Notes: a model not told the origin generated them from the sequence alone. A stretch of DNA of 64,000 bases from Rhizobium sp. ARZ01 (GCF_014851675.1 NZ_JACVAE010000004.1:372001-436000), one strand, 5' to 3'; positions 48,092 to 57,053 are shown, counted from the first letter of the stretch. Numbers and translations: made by a program.

Positions 48092-49429
48092 TCACGTCAT
48101 TTCACGGGCGCGCTCATCGGAAAGGGCAGTACGTCGCCAGAAATCCGAGCAGAAGTTCTGATCCCGGAGCCCTTCCAACTGGGGCCATTCCGAAAAACCG
48201 GCCCGGAAGGCTGCGGCGCTCATCCGCTGGTCCTTGTAAGGGTTCATCCGGCCGCCAGCTTCCACGGTCATGCGGTCCAACGTCTCAAGGAGTGCCAGGG
48301 TACGGGGACCGCGATTGGGAAAATCCATCGTCAGCGTGTAACCGGGCCGCGGGAAGGAAAGCAGGCCGGGTGAACGCACAGCGCCAAACCGCTTCAGCAC
48401 GGTCAGGAAGGATGCATGACCGGCCGTGCGGCTTGCCGTGAGCATGTCCGGAATGACCGAACGGGCCGCCTCGAATGGGATGACGCTCTGATGCTGGTAG
48501 AGTCCGGCCGGTCCATAGAGCTTGTTCCAATCTTTGACGCCATCCAGCGGGTAAAAGAAGGCGCCGTAGTCGGTCAGATGCGTGCCCCTATGTCGGCTCT
48601 TGGCACGGAAATAGGCGCTGTTGAACAAGGTGAGGCTCAACCGGTTCAATGCGGAAAAAGGCAGATCAAACGGAACGCCCAGCCGCGCGCGTTTGGTGCC
48701 GCTCCGGAAATTGCCGTTGTCGGCATGGTTGCCGGTAATCAGCACGCCCCGCCCGGCCGCACTGCCGGAGGCGAGTTGATCGACCCAGGCGACTGCATAT
48801 TCGTTTTCGGCGTCGGCAGCCTCAGCCAGGTCGAAATAGCCATCGAGGTTGGCGAAGCGTGTTATCCGCTCTTGAATGTCGAGCGATCCGACGCGCATCA
48901 GCTTCAGTCGTGCACTCAAGATCAGGCCCGTGAGCCCCAGCCCACCAATCGTCGCGGCGAACAGTTCGCGGTTCTCTTCTGGCGTGCAGTGGTAGCGGAC
49001 GCCATCGGAGCGCAGGAGTTCGAAGCTCTCGACATGGCAACCGAATGTTCCACGCAGGTGGTGGTTCTTGCCATGGACGTCATTGGCGATCGCACCACCC
49101 AAGGTCACAAAACGCGTGCCGGGCGTTACAGGCAGGAAATAACCGAATGGCGCGGCGTGCGTAACGATCTCCTCGAGGCTGGTGCCGGCTTCCGCATCGA
49201 TAACACCCGTCTCCGGATCGAAAAGGCAAATGGCCTTCCTGGGGCGCATCTGAACGAGCGATCCTGCGTCGTTGTGACAGCTGTCGCCATAGGACCGGCC
49301 GTTACCAAAAGCCAGCAGGCTGGGTAAAGTCGCAGAACCTCGGAGCAAGTCGCGCATCGCCAGCTCGGCAGGCATTGCCTGCCTCTCGCGACGAACCACT
49401 CGCCCGAAATTGTCAAATGACGCGCACAT
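48092..49429 (-). CDS. DprE1-like FAD-dependent oxidoreductase
   Basis: 445 residues of the vanillyl-alcohol-oxidase/PCMH family. GNGRSYGDSCHN (about residues 43-54) binds FAD diphosphate, and TPGTRFVTLGGAIANDVHGKNHHLRGTFG near residues 105-135 matches the segment in decaprenylphosphoryl-ribose 2-oxidase (DprE1), including the His in DVHGKNHH. In mycobacteria DprE1 oxidises the C2' hydroxyl of polyprenyl-phosphoryl ribose. A cysteine lies close to the FAD loop. The ATG overlaps the stop of the HAD-UbiA gene by one base (TGATG), so the two are translated together. Confidence 0.88.
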   Translation of the reverse strand: MCASFDNFGRVVRRERQAMPAELAMRDLLRGSATLPSLLAFGNGRSYGDSCHNDAGSLVQMRPRKAICLFDPETGVIDAEAGTSLEEIVTHAAPFGYFLPVTPGTRFVTLGGAIANDVHGKNHHLRGTFGCHVESFELLRSDGVRYHCTPEENRELFAATIGGLGLTGLILSARLKLMRVGSLDIQERITRFANLDGYFDLAEAADAENEYAVAWVDQLASGSAAGRGVLITGNHADNGNFRSGTKRARLGVPFDLPFSALNRLSLTLFNSAYFRAKSRHRGTHLTDYGAFFYPLDGVKDWNKLYGPAGLYQHQSVIPFEAARSVIPDMLTASRTAGHASFLTVLKRFGAVRSPGLLSFPRPGYTLTMDFPNRGPRTLALLETLDRMTVEAGGRMNPYKDQRMSAAAFRAGFSEWPQLEGLRDQNFCSDFWRRTALSDERAREMT

Positions 49430-50880
49430 CAGAGGATCGTCGCCACAAGGACAAGCAGGGCGCCGAGGCCGATGAACAGCTGGCTACGCCAGTCTGTCGC
49501 CATGAATACGACGGGGTCATCGACCATCTCGCGGCGGTGTGCGAGGATCCATACCCGCATGTTGATATAGAGGACGATAGGCACGAGTGGCCATATCAGC
49601 CATGGCTCGGAATAGAGGCCCTTGATCTCGCTCGATTGGATATAGAGTGACAGAACAAGGCTGGCAGCGAACGCCGAGGCCACACCGCTTTGCCCCACAA
49701 CTTGGATATCTTCCGGACGATAGCCGCGCCCTGCAATCCGGTCACCTTCGTCGGCTGTAGAAAACTGCAGCTCGACGTAACGCTTCACAAAGGCCAGTGA
49801 GAGGAAGAAGAAGAGCGCGAAGGCCATCAACCAGAACGACAATGGCAGCGAAGCGGCCGCCTTCCCGCCGAGGAGCCTGAGACCATACAAGCCGGCAAGG
49901 CAGATGACGTCGAGCAGCAGCATACGTTTGATCACCAGCGAATAGGCCGTCGTCGTCACCAGATAGATCGCGATCACCGCGGCAAACATCGGCGGCAAGA
50001 AGAAGCAGATCGCAGCCGCGCCCAGAAGCAGAAGCGCAGAAACTGATAACCCAAAAGGAATGCTCAGCTGGCCGCTTGCGAACGGGCGATTGCGCTTGGT
50101 GGGATGCTGGCGATCAAGCGGCAAATCGATGATATCGTTGAGGATATAGATGGCCGAAGCAGAGATAGAGAAGGCCACGAACGCGATGAATGAGGCAAGG
50201 AAGGTTTGCGGGTCAAGAATGTTATGGGCAAGCACCGCGGGGGCGAAGACCAGGAGGTTCTTCAGCCACTGATGGACGCGCAACATCTTGATATACGTTT
50301 TGAGCCCGGTGGGCTTGGCATCGAACCGCTGGCAACCGTGGGTCCTTTGATAGCGGTGGGCCCTTGTGTCCGGGGCCACTACAATCGAGTTGCGTGCTGC
50401 CTCGAAGACAGCAACATCCGCATGGTCGTTGCCGGCATAGTCGAAGCCCTTCGGGCCATAGCGATTGGACAGTAGCGAAGCCTTGCGCTGTGCCGCGAGA
50501 TTGTTGGACGGACTTGTGGAGTGGACGGCGCTAAAAATTCCGAGCTGCGTGGCCACCGCTTTCGCAAAAGGTTCGGCTGCCGCTGTCGCCAGGACCAACT
50601 CGCGACCAGAGGCGTGCTGACCATACAGGAAGGCCAGAAAATCCTGGCGGTAGGGCAGGTGGGCTGCGTCGAGCGTGACGCGGCGCGCGATTTCCGACTT
50701 CAGATGCGCCTTGCCGGACAAGAGCCAGATCGGCAATAGAAAGAGGAAAAGAGGGTTCTTTCTCAGAAGGAGAAACACGCTTTCCCAAAGAAGATCGGTT
50801 GACACGAGCGTCCCATCCAAGTCGACCGCCAGCGGTATTTCCTTGCTATGTTGTGCTCGCACATTCATTTCGATACTCAT
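49429..50880 (-). CDS. HAD phosphatase-UbiA prenyltransferase fusion, polyprenyl-phosphate phosphoribosyltransferase type
   Basis: 483 residues from ATG 50880 (alternative 50868). Residues 1-200 are a HAD-like domain: AVDLDGTLVSTDLLWES (DxDGT nucleophile), later YAGNDHADVAVFEAA (motif IV). Residues from about 210 are a UbiA membrane domain with about nine helices: YILNDIIDLPLDRQHPTKRNRPFASG holds the NDxxDxxxD motif characteristic of Rv3806c/NoeC-type 5-phosphoribosyl-1-phosphoryl-polyprenol synthases. A single protein could transfer phosphoribose from PRPP to a lipid phosphate and then remove the 5-phosphate. Together with DprE1 this marks a polyprenyl-phosphoribose/arabinose pathway. In Azorhizobium noeC of this family serves Nod-factor arabinosylation. 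Confidence 0.87.
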   Translation of the reverse strand: MSIEMNVRAQHSKEIPLAVDLDGTLVSTDLLWESVFLLLRKNPLFLFLLPIWLLSGKAHLKSEIARRVTLDAAHLPYRQDFLAFLYGQHASGRELVLATAAAEPFAKAVATQLGIFSAVHSTSPSNNLAAQRKASLLSNRYGPKGFDYAGNDHADVAVFEAARNSIVVAPDTRAHRYQRTHGCQRFDAKPTGLKTYIKMLRVHQWLKNLLVFAPAVLAHNILDPQTFLASFIAFVAFSISASAIYILNDIIDLPLDRQHPTKRNRPFASGQLSIPFGLSVSALLLLGAAAICFFLPPMFAAVIAIYLVTTTAYSLVIKRMLLLDVICLAGLYGLRLLGGKAAASLPLSFWLMAFALFFFLSLAFVKRYVELQFSTADEGDRIAGRGYRPEDIQVVGQSGVASAFAASLVLSLYIQSSEIKGLYSEPWLIWPLVPIVLYINMRVWILAHRREMVDDPVVFMATDWRSQLFIGLGALLVLVATIL

Positions 50881-51418
50881 CCCCATAGGCGAGGGTATCG
50901 CCTGTTGTTTCGCCCATGCCGGCAACGCCGGAAAGCGGTCTGCCGCCCCTTTGCGTGGTCGCTTCTTGTGCCGGCGCGCTTCGGGCATCTCTCCCTGCCT
51001 CGAAACGGTTCACCTCACCGCGCATCGACGGCACGTCCCACGTTTGCCGACGGGAGTCCGCGCCTTGCCTCCGAACTTTGCGGGGAAATTAGACTTTCAG
51101 CTCGCAATCCCAGGTTAATGGATCGGCTTTTCAAGTTGCGTTGGATCAGTTTTCAAAGGTCTGTTTGAAAATAAGGTTTAGAAATTCTTCCGTTTCGCCC
51201 CTAACGATGAGTTACATCGGGCCGTAACGGTTGTTTCTGGTCTTCATGGGGAAGCGCGACCGCCGAACATGGCACCACAAGCCGCATGTTCTTTTTGGTG
51301 GCAGAGGCCCTTGGAGCCAAGGCGTCTGATGCACAGCAGAGCGGCACAACCGTGACGTGCCGCACGCTGTCGCAATGGGAGGAAGGTGTTGGGAACGTGA
51401 CGAGCAGGTGTCAGCCAT
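50881..51418. other. Upstream region of pentose-lipid operon
   Basis: 538 bp between the HAD-UbiA start and the stop of the GT92-like gene. It must hold the operon promoter. I see no supported gene; short frames there are shadows. An AT-richer stretch at about 51150-51200 is a candidate promoter zone. Confidence 0.4.
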
Positions 51419-52327
51419 TCACAACTTGATGCCGTGGTCAGCAATGAAGTCGATCATCGCGCGGTCCTCGACCTCGGACTGCTCGATGTTGCGGACTATG
51501 ATACTGATCTTTTCAGCAAACCGCTCGGCAGAGGCGGCATAGTTGGAGCCACGTGCCAACTTCGCCGCCATCTCCTCGGCAGATTTGCTGTAGTAATGAT
51601 TGAGCTGAAGATAGGCGTTGGAATAGAACTGCGGGTCCTTGCGACCGTTTCGACTGGTTCGATAGCCGGCATCATTCATGGTCAGATCACCGAACTGGCG
51701 CGTCTTGAACTGATGGATCGTCACTTCCACGACTTCGCAGGGATCCACGATGCACTTGAAGTTGGTGGAGTGTTCCTGGCGACTGAGGGGTTCGGCACTT
51801 CGCTTCGTGTAATTGTGCACGACAGGTCCCACGGGTCTGGACTTGTGCCCGCTGGTCCCGAACATGTGCCAGGGTAGCGAGACGTTCGGAAAATCGCCGG
51901 TCGCGACCAACGCCTCTTCAATGGTTGTGCCTGTTCGCGGCAGAAGGAACTCATCGGCGTCTATGAATGCCATCCGGCGAAAGCGCCCGCCGAAGTTGAG
52001 GATGGCGTGTGCGAAGGCCAGCACCTGTCCGTCGATCAACTGATCAGTCTTGGTCGACAGAACCCGGCCAGCCCAGGGTACTATGGTGAGCTCCCCAGGT
52101 TCCAGAACCTCACGAAGCACGTCGCAGGAATCGTCGGTCGATCCATTGTCGTAGATGATGAAATGGCCAACGCCGACCGCCTTGTGAAATCGCGCCCACT
52201 CCCCAATGTAGCGACCTTCGTCCTTGACGCAGGCCGTAATTGCGACCCCATTCCGCGCGGGTTCGGGTTTAGGCGGAGTGATGGACAGGGTTTTGATTCC
52301 GCTCCGATGTTTGCCAAACCAGCGCAT
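51419..52327 (-). CDS. GT92/GT2-like glycosyltransferase
   Basis: 302 residues from ATG 52327. VAITACVKDEGRYIGEWARFHKAVGVGHFIIYDNGSTDDS near residues 27-67 and MAFIDADEFLLPRTG near 120 (DxD) match the GT92/DUF23-type glycosyltransferases. WHMFGTSGHKSRP near residue 165 is a family hallmark. There is no membrane segment and no signal peptide. It is divergent from the next glycosyltransferase across 136 bp. The acceptor is unknown; it probably contributes to the same cell-surface glycan as its neighbours. The frame is open further upstream to 52507, but that would overlap the divergent promoter. Confidence 0.8.
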   Translation of the reverse strand: MRWFGKHRSGIKTLSITPPKPEPARNGVAITACVKDEGRYIGEWARFHKAVGVGHFIIYDNGSTDDSCDVLREVLEPGELTIVPWAGRVLSTKTDQLIDGQVLAFAHAILNFGGRFRRMAFIDADEFLLPRTGTTIEEALVATGDFPNVSLPWHMFGTSGHKSRPVGPVVHNYTKRSAEPLSRQEHSTNFKCIVDPCEVVEVTIHQFKTRQFGDLTMNDAGYRTSRNGRKDPQFYSNAYLQLNHYYSKSAEEMAAKLARGSNYAASAERFAEKISIIVRNIEQSEVEDRAMIDFIADHGIKL

Positions 52328-52463
52328 TCCGCCTCCATAGAAGCCGCAGTTCGCGGCACAGCAACACGCCCAAGCGAGGCTATATTGACAAGGCAAGGTG
52401 GCAATTTCAATATGCCTAATACCTGAATCGCCTTGTGATTGCAAAAAGATGGAAGGTGTCGGC

Positions 52464-53150
52464 ATGCGAGATGACGTTGTGCGAATTTTTGTCGGCTTCG
52501 ATTCCAAGGAGGTCGTCGCCTATCACGTTCTTTGCCAAAGCATAGTTGAGCACTCCAGCCTACCGGTGGTGTTCTCGCCAATCGTTTTGAACAATCTCGG
52601 CGATCTCTTTACCCGCGAGCGCAATCCGCTGCAGTCGACCGAATTTTCCTTTTCCCGCTTCCTCGTGCCCTATCTGAGCAACTATGAAGGCTGGAGCATC
52701 TTCATGGACTGCGACATGCTCGCGCGCGCCGACATCGCCAAACTCTGGTCACTTCGCGACGACAGATTTGCTGCGATGTGCGTGAAGCACGACTATGTCC
52801 CGAAGGTCGAGACGAAGTTTCTCGGCCAGACACAGACGAAGTACGAGAAGAAGAACTGGTCGAGCATGATCCTGTTCAACAACGCCCGGTGCAAGGCGCT
52901 TACCAGAGATTATGTCAACACGGCCACCGGGCTTCAGTTGCACCAGTTCAAGTGGCTCGAGAGCGAGCAGCAGATCGGTAATATCCCGGTGGTGTGGAAC
53001 TACCTGGTCAACGAATACGACTATCGCGCGGACGCCAAGCTGGTGCATTTCACGGATGGCGGCCCCTACTTCAACGAGTATCGCAACGACGACTATGCCG
53101 AGGAATGGTTCGCGATGCGCGATCGCGTCGTCTCGGTGCAGCAGAAGTAG
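52464..53150 (+). CDS. Glycosyltransferase with DCD motif (GT8-like)
   Basis: 228 residues. Start: ATG 52464, preceded by GGAAGGTG. RIFVGFDSKEVVAYHVLCQSI and WSIFMDCDMLARADIAKLW (DxD at about residue 80) resemble GT8/retaining nucleotide-sugar transferases. A FNNARCKALTRDYV block and a LVNEYDYRADAKLVHFTDGGPYF C-terminus with a histidine are consistent with metal and UDP binding. It is 12 bp from the next gene, so the two form a small operon. Substrate unknown. Confidence 0.78.
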   Translation: MRDDVVRIFVGFDSKEVVAYHVLCQSIVEHSSLPVVFSPIVLNNLGDLFTRERNPLQSTEFSFSRFLVPYLSNYEGWSIFMDCDMLARADIAKLWSLRDDRFAAMCVKHDYVPKVETKFLGQTQTKYEKKNWSSMILFNNARCKALTRDYVNTATGLQLHQFKWLESEQQIGNIPVVWNYLVNEYDYRADAKLVHFTDGGPYFNEYRNDDYAEEWFAMRDRVVSVQQK

Positions 53151-53162
53151 CCGGGCGGCTTC

Positions 53163-54029
53163 ATGGGAACGCCCCGCAACGCCGCGGACGCTGGCTTACC
53201 TCCGCCGGGATCGACCTCGGGACTGACGCGACCGGAAGATTGGCGCCAGATTTTCTCCGCGTACTCCCATATTGTTCTTGTAGCCAACAGCACCGCGGTG
53301 GATGTCGGGGCACTCCGTGCCCTTTACCCAGCAACGACCCTGTATGTTTTCTTCAACCGGGTTATCAAGGTATTGGATCGTCCCTTCGAGGGACACGCGC
53401 TGCTTGTCTGTAGGGGACAGCCCAACGGTGCTAACATTGTCTACCGCGGCGAGGTCGGGGAGATCCTTTCCTATTTCGAGAAGGCGACATTTCTCGGCAT
53501 TATGAACATCAGGCTCAATGTGGAAGAGAGGCTCAACTCTGCGGCGGACTTCAAGAATGCGCCGACCGGCCATCTCGACTTCGTGGGCCACTTCGACGAT
53601 TTCTACACTGCAGGAAAAACGCCGACGAGCGGCTTTGCGATCGCCCTGTGGCTAAGCGAACTGGGGCTTCAGTCAAAGATCACCCTGGCGGGCTTTTCCG
53701 CCAGGCGGACCGAGAAGTGGCGGGTTGTGTCGGCCCACGATTGGAGCTTCGAGCAGGTTTTCATCCGTCTGTTCGCAAGGCTCGGCAAAATCGATATCCA
53801 AGGTGGCGTGGGGGCCAATGCCTATGCTGCGCTGACGAAGCGTTTTCCTGAGATACCGCCGGCAGAGATTGCACTCGCTGCCTCGGAAGTGTTGTCGGAG
53901 CGGCTTTCCAACACCGACGCCGAGGTCGACAAACTCATATCGTTGACGAACTTCATTCGTGCGGCTGACGAACTATTGAGGCGGCTCAAGCCCTCCATCC
54001 TGAAGCGGCAGCGGCCCGGTAGCAGCTAA
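53163..54029 (+). CDS. Uncharacterised protein, possible glycosyltransferase (GT29/sialyltransferase-like fold pattern)
   Basis: 288 residues, soluble, no signal peptide. Rossmann-like N-terminal pattern HIVLVANSTAVDVGALRALYPATTLYVFFNR at about residues 35-65. The block GKTPTSGFAIALWLSELGLQSKITLAGFSARR near residues 155-190 recalls the small-motif arrangement of bacterial sialyltransferase-like families in which a PTTGF-type loop precedes a helix and a GFS segment. It is second in a two-gene unit with the DCD-motif transferase. The GT29-like reading is weak; a safer description is a hypothetical protein in a glycan locus. Confidence 0.5.
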   Translation: MGTPRNAADAGLPPPGSTSGLTRPEDWRQIFSAYSHIVLVANSTAVDVGALRALYPATTLYVFFNRVIKVLDRPFEGHALLVCRGQPNGANIVYRGEVGEILSYFEKATFLGIMNIRLNVEERLNSAADFKNAPTGHLDFVGHFDDFYTAGKTPTSGFAIALWLSELGLQSKITLAGFSARRTEKWRVVSAHDWSFEQVFIRLFARLGKIDIQGGVGANAYAALTKRFPEIPPAEIALAASEVLSERLSNTDAEVDKLISLTNFIRAADELLRRLKPSILKRQRPGSS

Positions 54030-54293
54030 GCTCAAATCGGGCGGCAGACGATGCCCCGTCTAGTCGACAGCCGCCGCGCGGGAGATGATCTGGCGAGTAA
54101 GCTTGACATCACCCGTTGGTGATCCCTATCCGCTGGTTGGCTTGGCGGCGCCTTCCTCGACCCTCGCCTCCCACCTTCTGATGAGTGCGCTGCATCGCCT
54201 ATCAACTTGCCGCGGTCGAAGCCTCGATGATGGGGTCAGAAAATTTCAAAGTCCGAAATGACGATGAAACGCACATCTGCGCCGTCAGCATGT

Positions 54294-54680
54294 TCATGCC
54301 GCTTCGATATCTGTGCGTGAGAAATCATCGCCCTTGAACAACAACGGCTCGTCGCGTGTCTTGGCCAAGGCATATGAGAAGCAGTCACCGTAGTTCAGGC
54401 CTGCTGGATGGCGTCCTTTGCCGAAGTTGCGCCATGCGCGTCGCGCGATCGCTATTTGATCGGTGTCTACGGCCACGATTTCGACGCCGGCCTTGTGAAG
54501 CCACAGATCCAATTCCGCAGACCCCGCTTCACCCAGTCGCGCCTCGATCACCATGGCCAGTTCGAGGACCGAGGCCGCTGACATGAAGCGCCGTGGGGCA
54601 TCGACAATCTTTGTCTCGAAAATTTCCGCTTCCGGTTCGTTGAGGGCGATCGCAACGATCGCTGATGTGTCGATGACCAT
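54294..54680 (-). CDS. vapC: VapC-type PIN ribonuclease toxin
   Basis: 128 residues of the PIN domain family. VIDTSAIVAIALNEPEAEIF has the first catalytic Asp at residue 4, a Glu sits near residue 43 (VLELAMVIE), and Asp in NYGDCFSYALAK near residue 100 completes the acidic cluster. VapC toxins cleave tRNA or rRNA. The start codon overlaps the stop of the antitoxin gene by one base. The pair lies between a glycan locus and a catabolic locus and is expected to be neutral to both. Confidence 0.92.
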   Translation of the reverse strand: MVIDTSAIVAIALNEPEAEIFETKIVDAPRRFMSAASVLELAMVIEARLGEAGSAELDLWLHKAGVEIVAVDTDQIAIARRAWRNFGKGRHPAGLNYGDCFSYALAKTRDEPLLFKGDDFSRTDIEAA

Positions 54681-54934
54681 CAGCCGGGAAGCCCATTTTC
54701 GTCATAGCCCACAATCTCGTCGGCCGAGCGGTTGTCGAGGATTGGCAATTTTGCCCAGCGCTTGCGGCTCGCGGCGAGTTCCTCCAGCAGCACGGTACGA
54801 TTTCCGGCATTGGCGAGGCGCCGCAGTCGCTCTTCGAGCGCGCGGCGGGTGGCCATGGTGATGGTCTCGCCCGTTTTCTCAGCCAGCGCCTTTGCCAAAC
54901 GTTCGGTCTCCGAATCCTTGATACTGAGTGCCAT
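54680..54934 (-). CDS. vapB: VapB-type antitoxin
   Basis: 84 residues. ALSIKDSETERLAKALAEKTGETITMATRRALEERLRRL is a ribbon-helix-helix-like N-terminus of the Rv0623-type VapB family. The C-terminal part, rich in Trp/Leu/Asp, is the toxin-binding tail (KLPILDNRSADEIVGYDENGLPG). ATG 54934, preceded by a purine-rich site (aaccaaccaaggaaccaacg). As usual it is first in the operon and probably autoregulates it. Confidence 0.92.
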   Translation of the reverse strand: MALSIKDSETERLAKALAEKTGETITMATRRALEERLRRLANAGNRTVLLEELAASRKRWAKLPILDNRSADEIVGYDENGLPG

Positions 54935-55372
54935 CGTTGGTTCCTTGGTTCCTGTTGTTCTATATTCTACCTAGGTGAGGGGAGGGATGGCAAGAGACTG
55001 CCCGGGCGCCGCCATCTGCGCCCGTCAATCCACCGGGTGACAAATCTGTCCCGCAGAAGTCGAGGCGGAACTTGTGCTTCTTCACCTTGTCACTATAGCG
55101 CAGCTTCCGCAATCAGACGGCGGTACCTGCTGCGAAAGGTGAAAGCAGGCCGGTAGAGCCAACGACGAATGCGACCAATGCTACGCTATCGCCCGACTGG
55201 TGGTAGTAGCCAAAAAAGGCCGACAAAGTTTTCCGACTTTGCCGACCTCTTTAGTACACGAGAGCCACATCTAGTGGTTCAAGTGCAGTGTTCTCCGCCT
55301 CTGGCGGGCGTCATGATTTCAGGCGATCGATTGTCCCCGGTATCGGCAGACAACGGATCGACTGCACTCAAG
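54935..55372. other. Intergenic region after the catabolic operon
   Basis: 438 bp containing the vapB promoter area and the terminator at 55212-55247. A plus-strand frame at 55169-55459 spans the terminator and the decarboxylase end and is not a gene. Confidence 0.5.
55212..55247 (-). terminator. Rho-independent terminator of the decarboxylase operon
   Basis: On the minus strand GGTCGGCAAAGT (55247-55236) pairs with ACTTTGTCGGCC (55229-55218) over 12 positions with two G-U wobbles and a short CGGAAA loop, then six Ts (55217-55212). It lies 125 bp past the decarboxylase stop. The plus-strand version has two A-C mismatches, so the element is oriented. Confidence 0.88.
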
Positions 55373-56986
55373 TCAGACTTTGCCTACAGCATCCAGGAAC
55401 TTTCTCTCATCGATCTCGATGAGGATTCGCTTCCCGTGTTCTGCGACGTCTTTAAGTAGCGGCTTCAACGAGGTTGGGTGATCGAGAACCACGGTTTCCC
55501 ATCCGTATGCCCGCGCAATCGCCTGGAAATCGGGCGTATAGATGTCGACCCCTTGAGGCTCGACGCCCAAGGCCTTCATGTGCGTCTTGATCTCGCCGTA
55601 GCCAGAATTGTTCCACAGGAGAATGGCCAGAGGCGTATCGGCATCGATTGCCGCGCCGAGTTCGGCCAAGGTGAATTGAATTCCGCCATCGCCGATGACA
55701 CAGACGACCGGTCGGTCCGGTACGCCCAAGGCGGCGCCAATCGCGGCCGGAAGGGCGTAGCCGAGGGTGCCGTAGCCGGTGGAGGCGCAGAACCAGGAGC
55801 GAGGACGGGCAGCACCATATGCGAGACAGCCGGCATAGGCGGGCTGGGTGGAATCACCGACCACCACCGCATCCGGCAGGCACTCCCGTACCGTGTCAAG
55901 AAGCTGCAAACCGGCTGACATCACCGGATCCAGTCCACGCCGCACTTCCGTCCGCGCCAGATCCGCCCGCTCGGCCCCGTTGCGATTGCCGGCGGGTAGA
56001 ATGACGGCGCTGAGTGCACTGAGTGCCGAGGCTGCATCGCTGATCAGCGTCAAATCTGCTCGGGCGCCACGCACCGCTTGCTCGGGGTCAATCTCGATGC
56101 GAACCAACCGACCATTTATCGCCGGCCGACCTGTTCCATACGGGTCGAAATCTGTCGGCCCCAATTCAGTGCCCACGGCCAGGACGAAGTCCGATTCGGC
56201 GATCAGTTCGGCGCAGCCCTTGAGACTCGGCGTGCAGGGAACGGCTAACGGATGGCCAGCGGGCAAAATCCCGCGACCGTTGACGGTCATGACGACAGGG
56301 GCGTCAAGCGCTTCTGCGATCGACCGCAGCTCCGAAGCAGCATCGGCTGCCCCGCCGCCAGCGAGGATGATGGGCTTGGCGCAGTCTGCGGCAAGCGTTC
56401 TTATCTGCGCGATCGCCGCGGCGTTGGGGCCGGGCTTAAAGGGAGCCGGCGCGCGCTTCTTAATGGGAAGGCGACTTGCATCTTGAGCCATCAGGTCCAG
56501 CGGAATCTCGATATGGACCGGCCGCGGTCTGGCGGATGCGAAAATCGCGAAGGCGCGGGCAAGCACGCCTTCGAGTTCTTCCAGCTTCACAATGGTGTGG
56601 CTGAACGCTGTGATTTGGCTCATGAGTTGCCGTTGATCGGGGAGCTCATGCAGAAAGCCGTCGCCGGAGTTCATAGCGCCCAGCGCGTTAACGCCGGAGA
56701 TCACCAGCATGGGCACGGAATCGGCGTAGGCCTGGCCTACGGCCGTTGCGACATTGGTCAGCCCAGGTCCGGTGATGATGAAGCAGACGCCGGGCTTTCC
56801 GGATGCACGTGCGTACCCGTCCGCCATGAAGCCCGCACCCTGCTCGTGGCGTGGGGTGATGTGCCGAATGCCGCTTCCCGGAAGGCCGCGATAAAGTTCA
56901 ATCGTATGAACTCCGGGAATGCCGAAAACCGTATCGACATCATATGTACGTAAGAGTTCAACCAGATAGGTTCCAAACGTCTTCAT
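55373..56986 (-). CDS. ThDP-dependent 2-oxo-acid decarboxylase, 5-guanidino-2-oxopentanoate decarboxylase-like
   Basis: 537 residues from ATG 56986 (site gagagcaag); an ATG four codons upstream is possible. Acetolactate synthase/benzoylformate decarboxylase fold: VFGIPGVHTIELYRGL, the ThDP-activating Glu in TPRHEQGAGFMADGYAR near residue 50, and the ThDP motif GDGGIQFTLAEL...WNNSGYGEIK near residues 430-465. The overall pattern resembles enzymes annotated as 5-guanidino-2-oxopentanoate decarboxylase (AruI-type), which decarboxylate a 2-oxo acid to an aldehyde. The aldehyde dehydrogenase gene is immediately upstream (55-67 bp), supporting this order of steps. Actual substrate uncertain. Confidence 0.82.
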   Translation of the reverse strand: MKTFGTYLVELLRTYDVDTVFGIPGVHTIELYRGLPGSGIRHITPRHEQGAGFMADGYARASGKPGVCFIITGPGLTNVATAVGQAYADSVPMLVISGVNALGAMNSGDGFLHELPDQRQLMSQITAFSHTIVKLEELEGVLARAFAIFASARPRPVHIEIPLDLMAQDASRLPIKKRAPAPFKPGPNAAAIAQIRTLAADCAKPIILAGGGAADAASELRSIAEALDAPVVMTVNGRGILPAGHPLAVPCTPSLKGCAELIAESDFVLAVGTELGPTDFDPYGTGRPAINGRLVRIEIDPEQAVRGARADLTLISDAASALSALSAVILPAGNRNGAERADLARTEVRRGLDPVMSAGLQLLDTVRECLPDAVVVGDSTQPAYAGCLAYGAARPRSWFCASTGYGTLGYALPAAIGAALGVPDRPVVCVIGDGGIQFTLAELGAAIDADTPLAILLWNNSGYGEIKTHMKALGVEPQGVDIYTPDFQAIARAYGWETVVLDHPTSLKPLLKDVAEHGKRILIEIDERKFLDAVGKV

Positions 56987-57053
56987 TCTTGCTCTCATTA
57001 CCGAAAATTACGCTGTTCGAGGCCCATGCACTCCGATGGGCGCTTCGAGCGAG

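Noticed and set aside
55169..55459. 96-codon plus-strand frame
   Set aside because: It contains the strong minus-strand terminator and overlaps the decarboxylase C-terminus.
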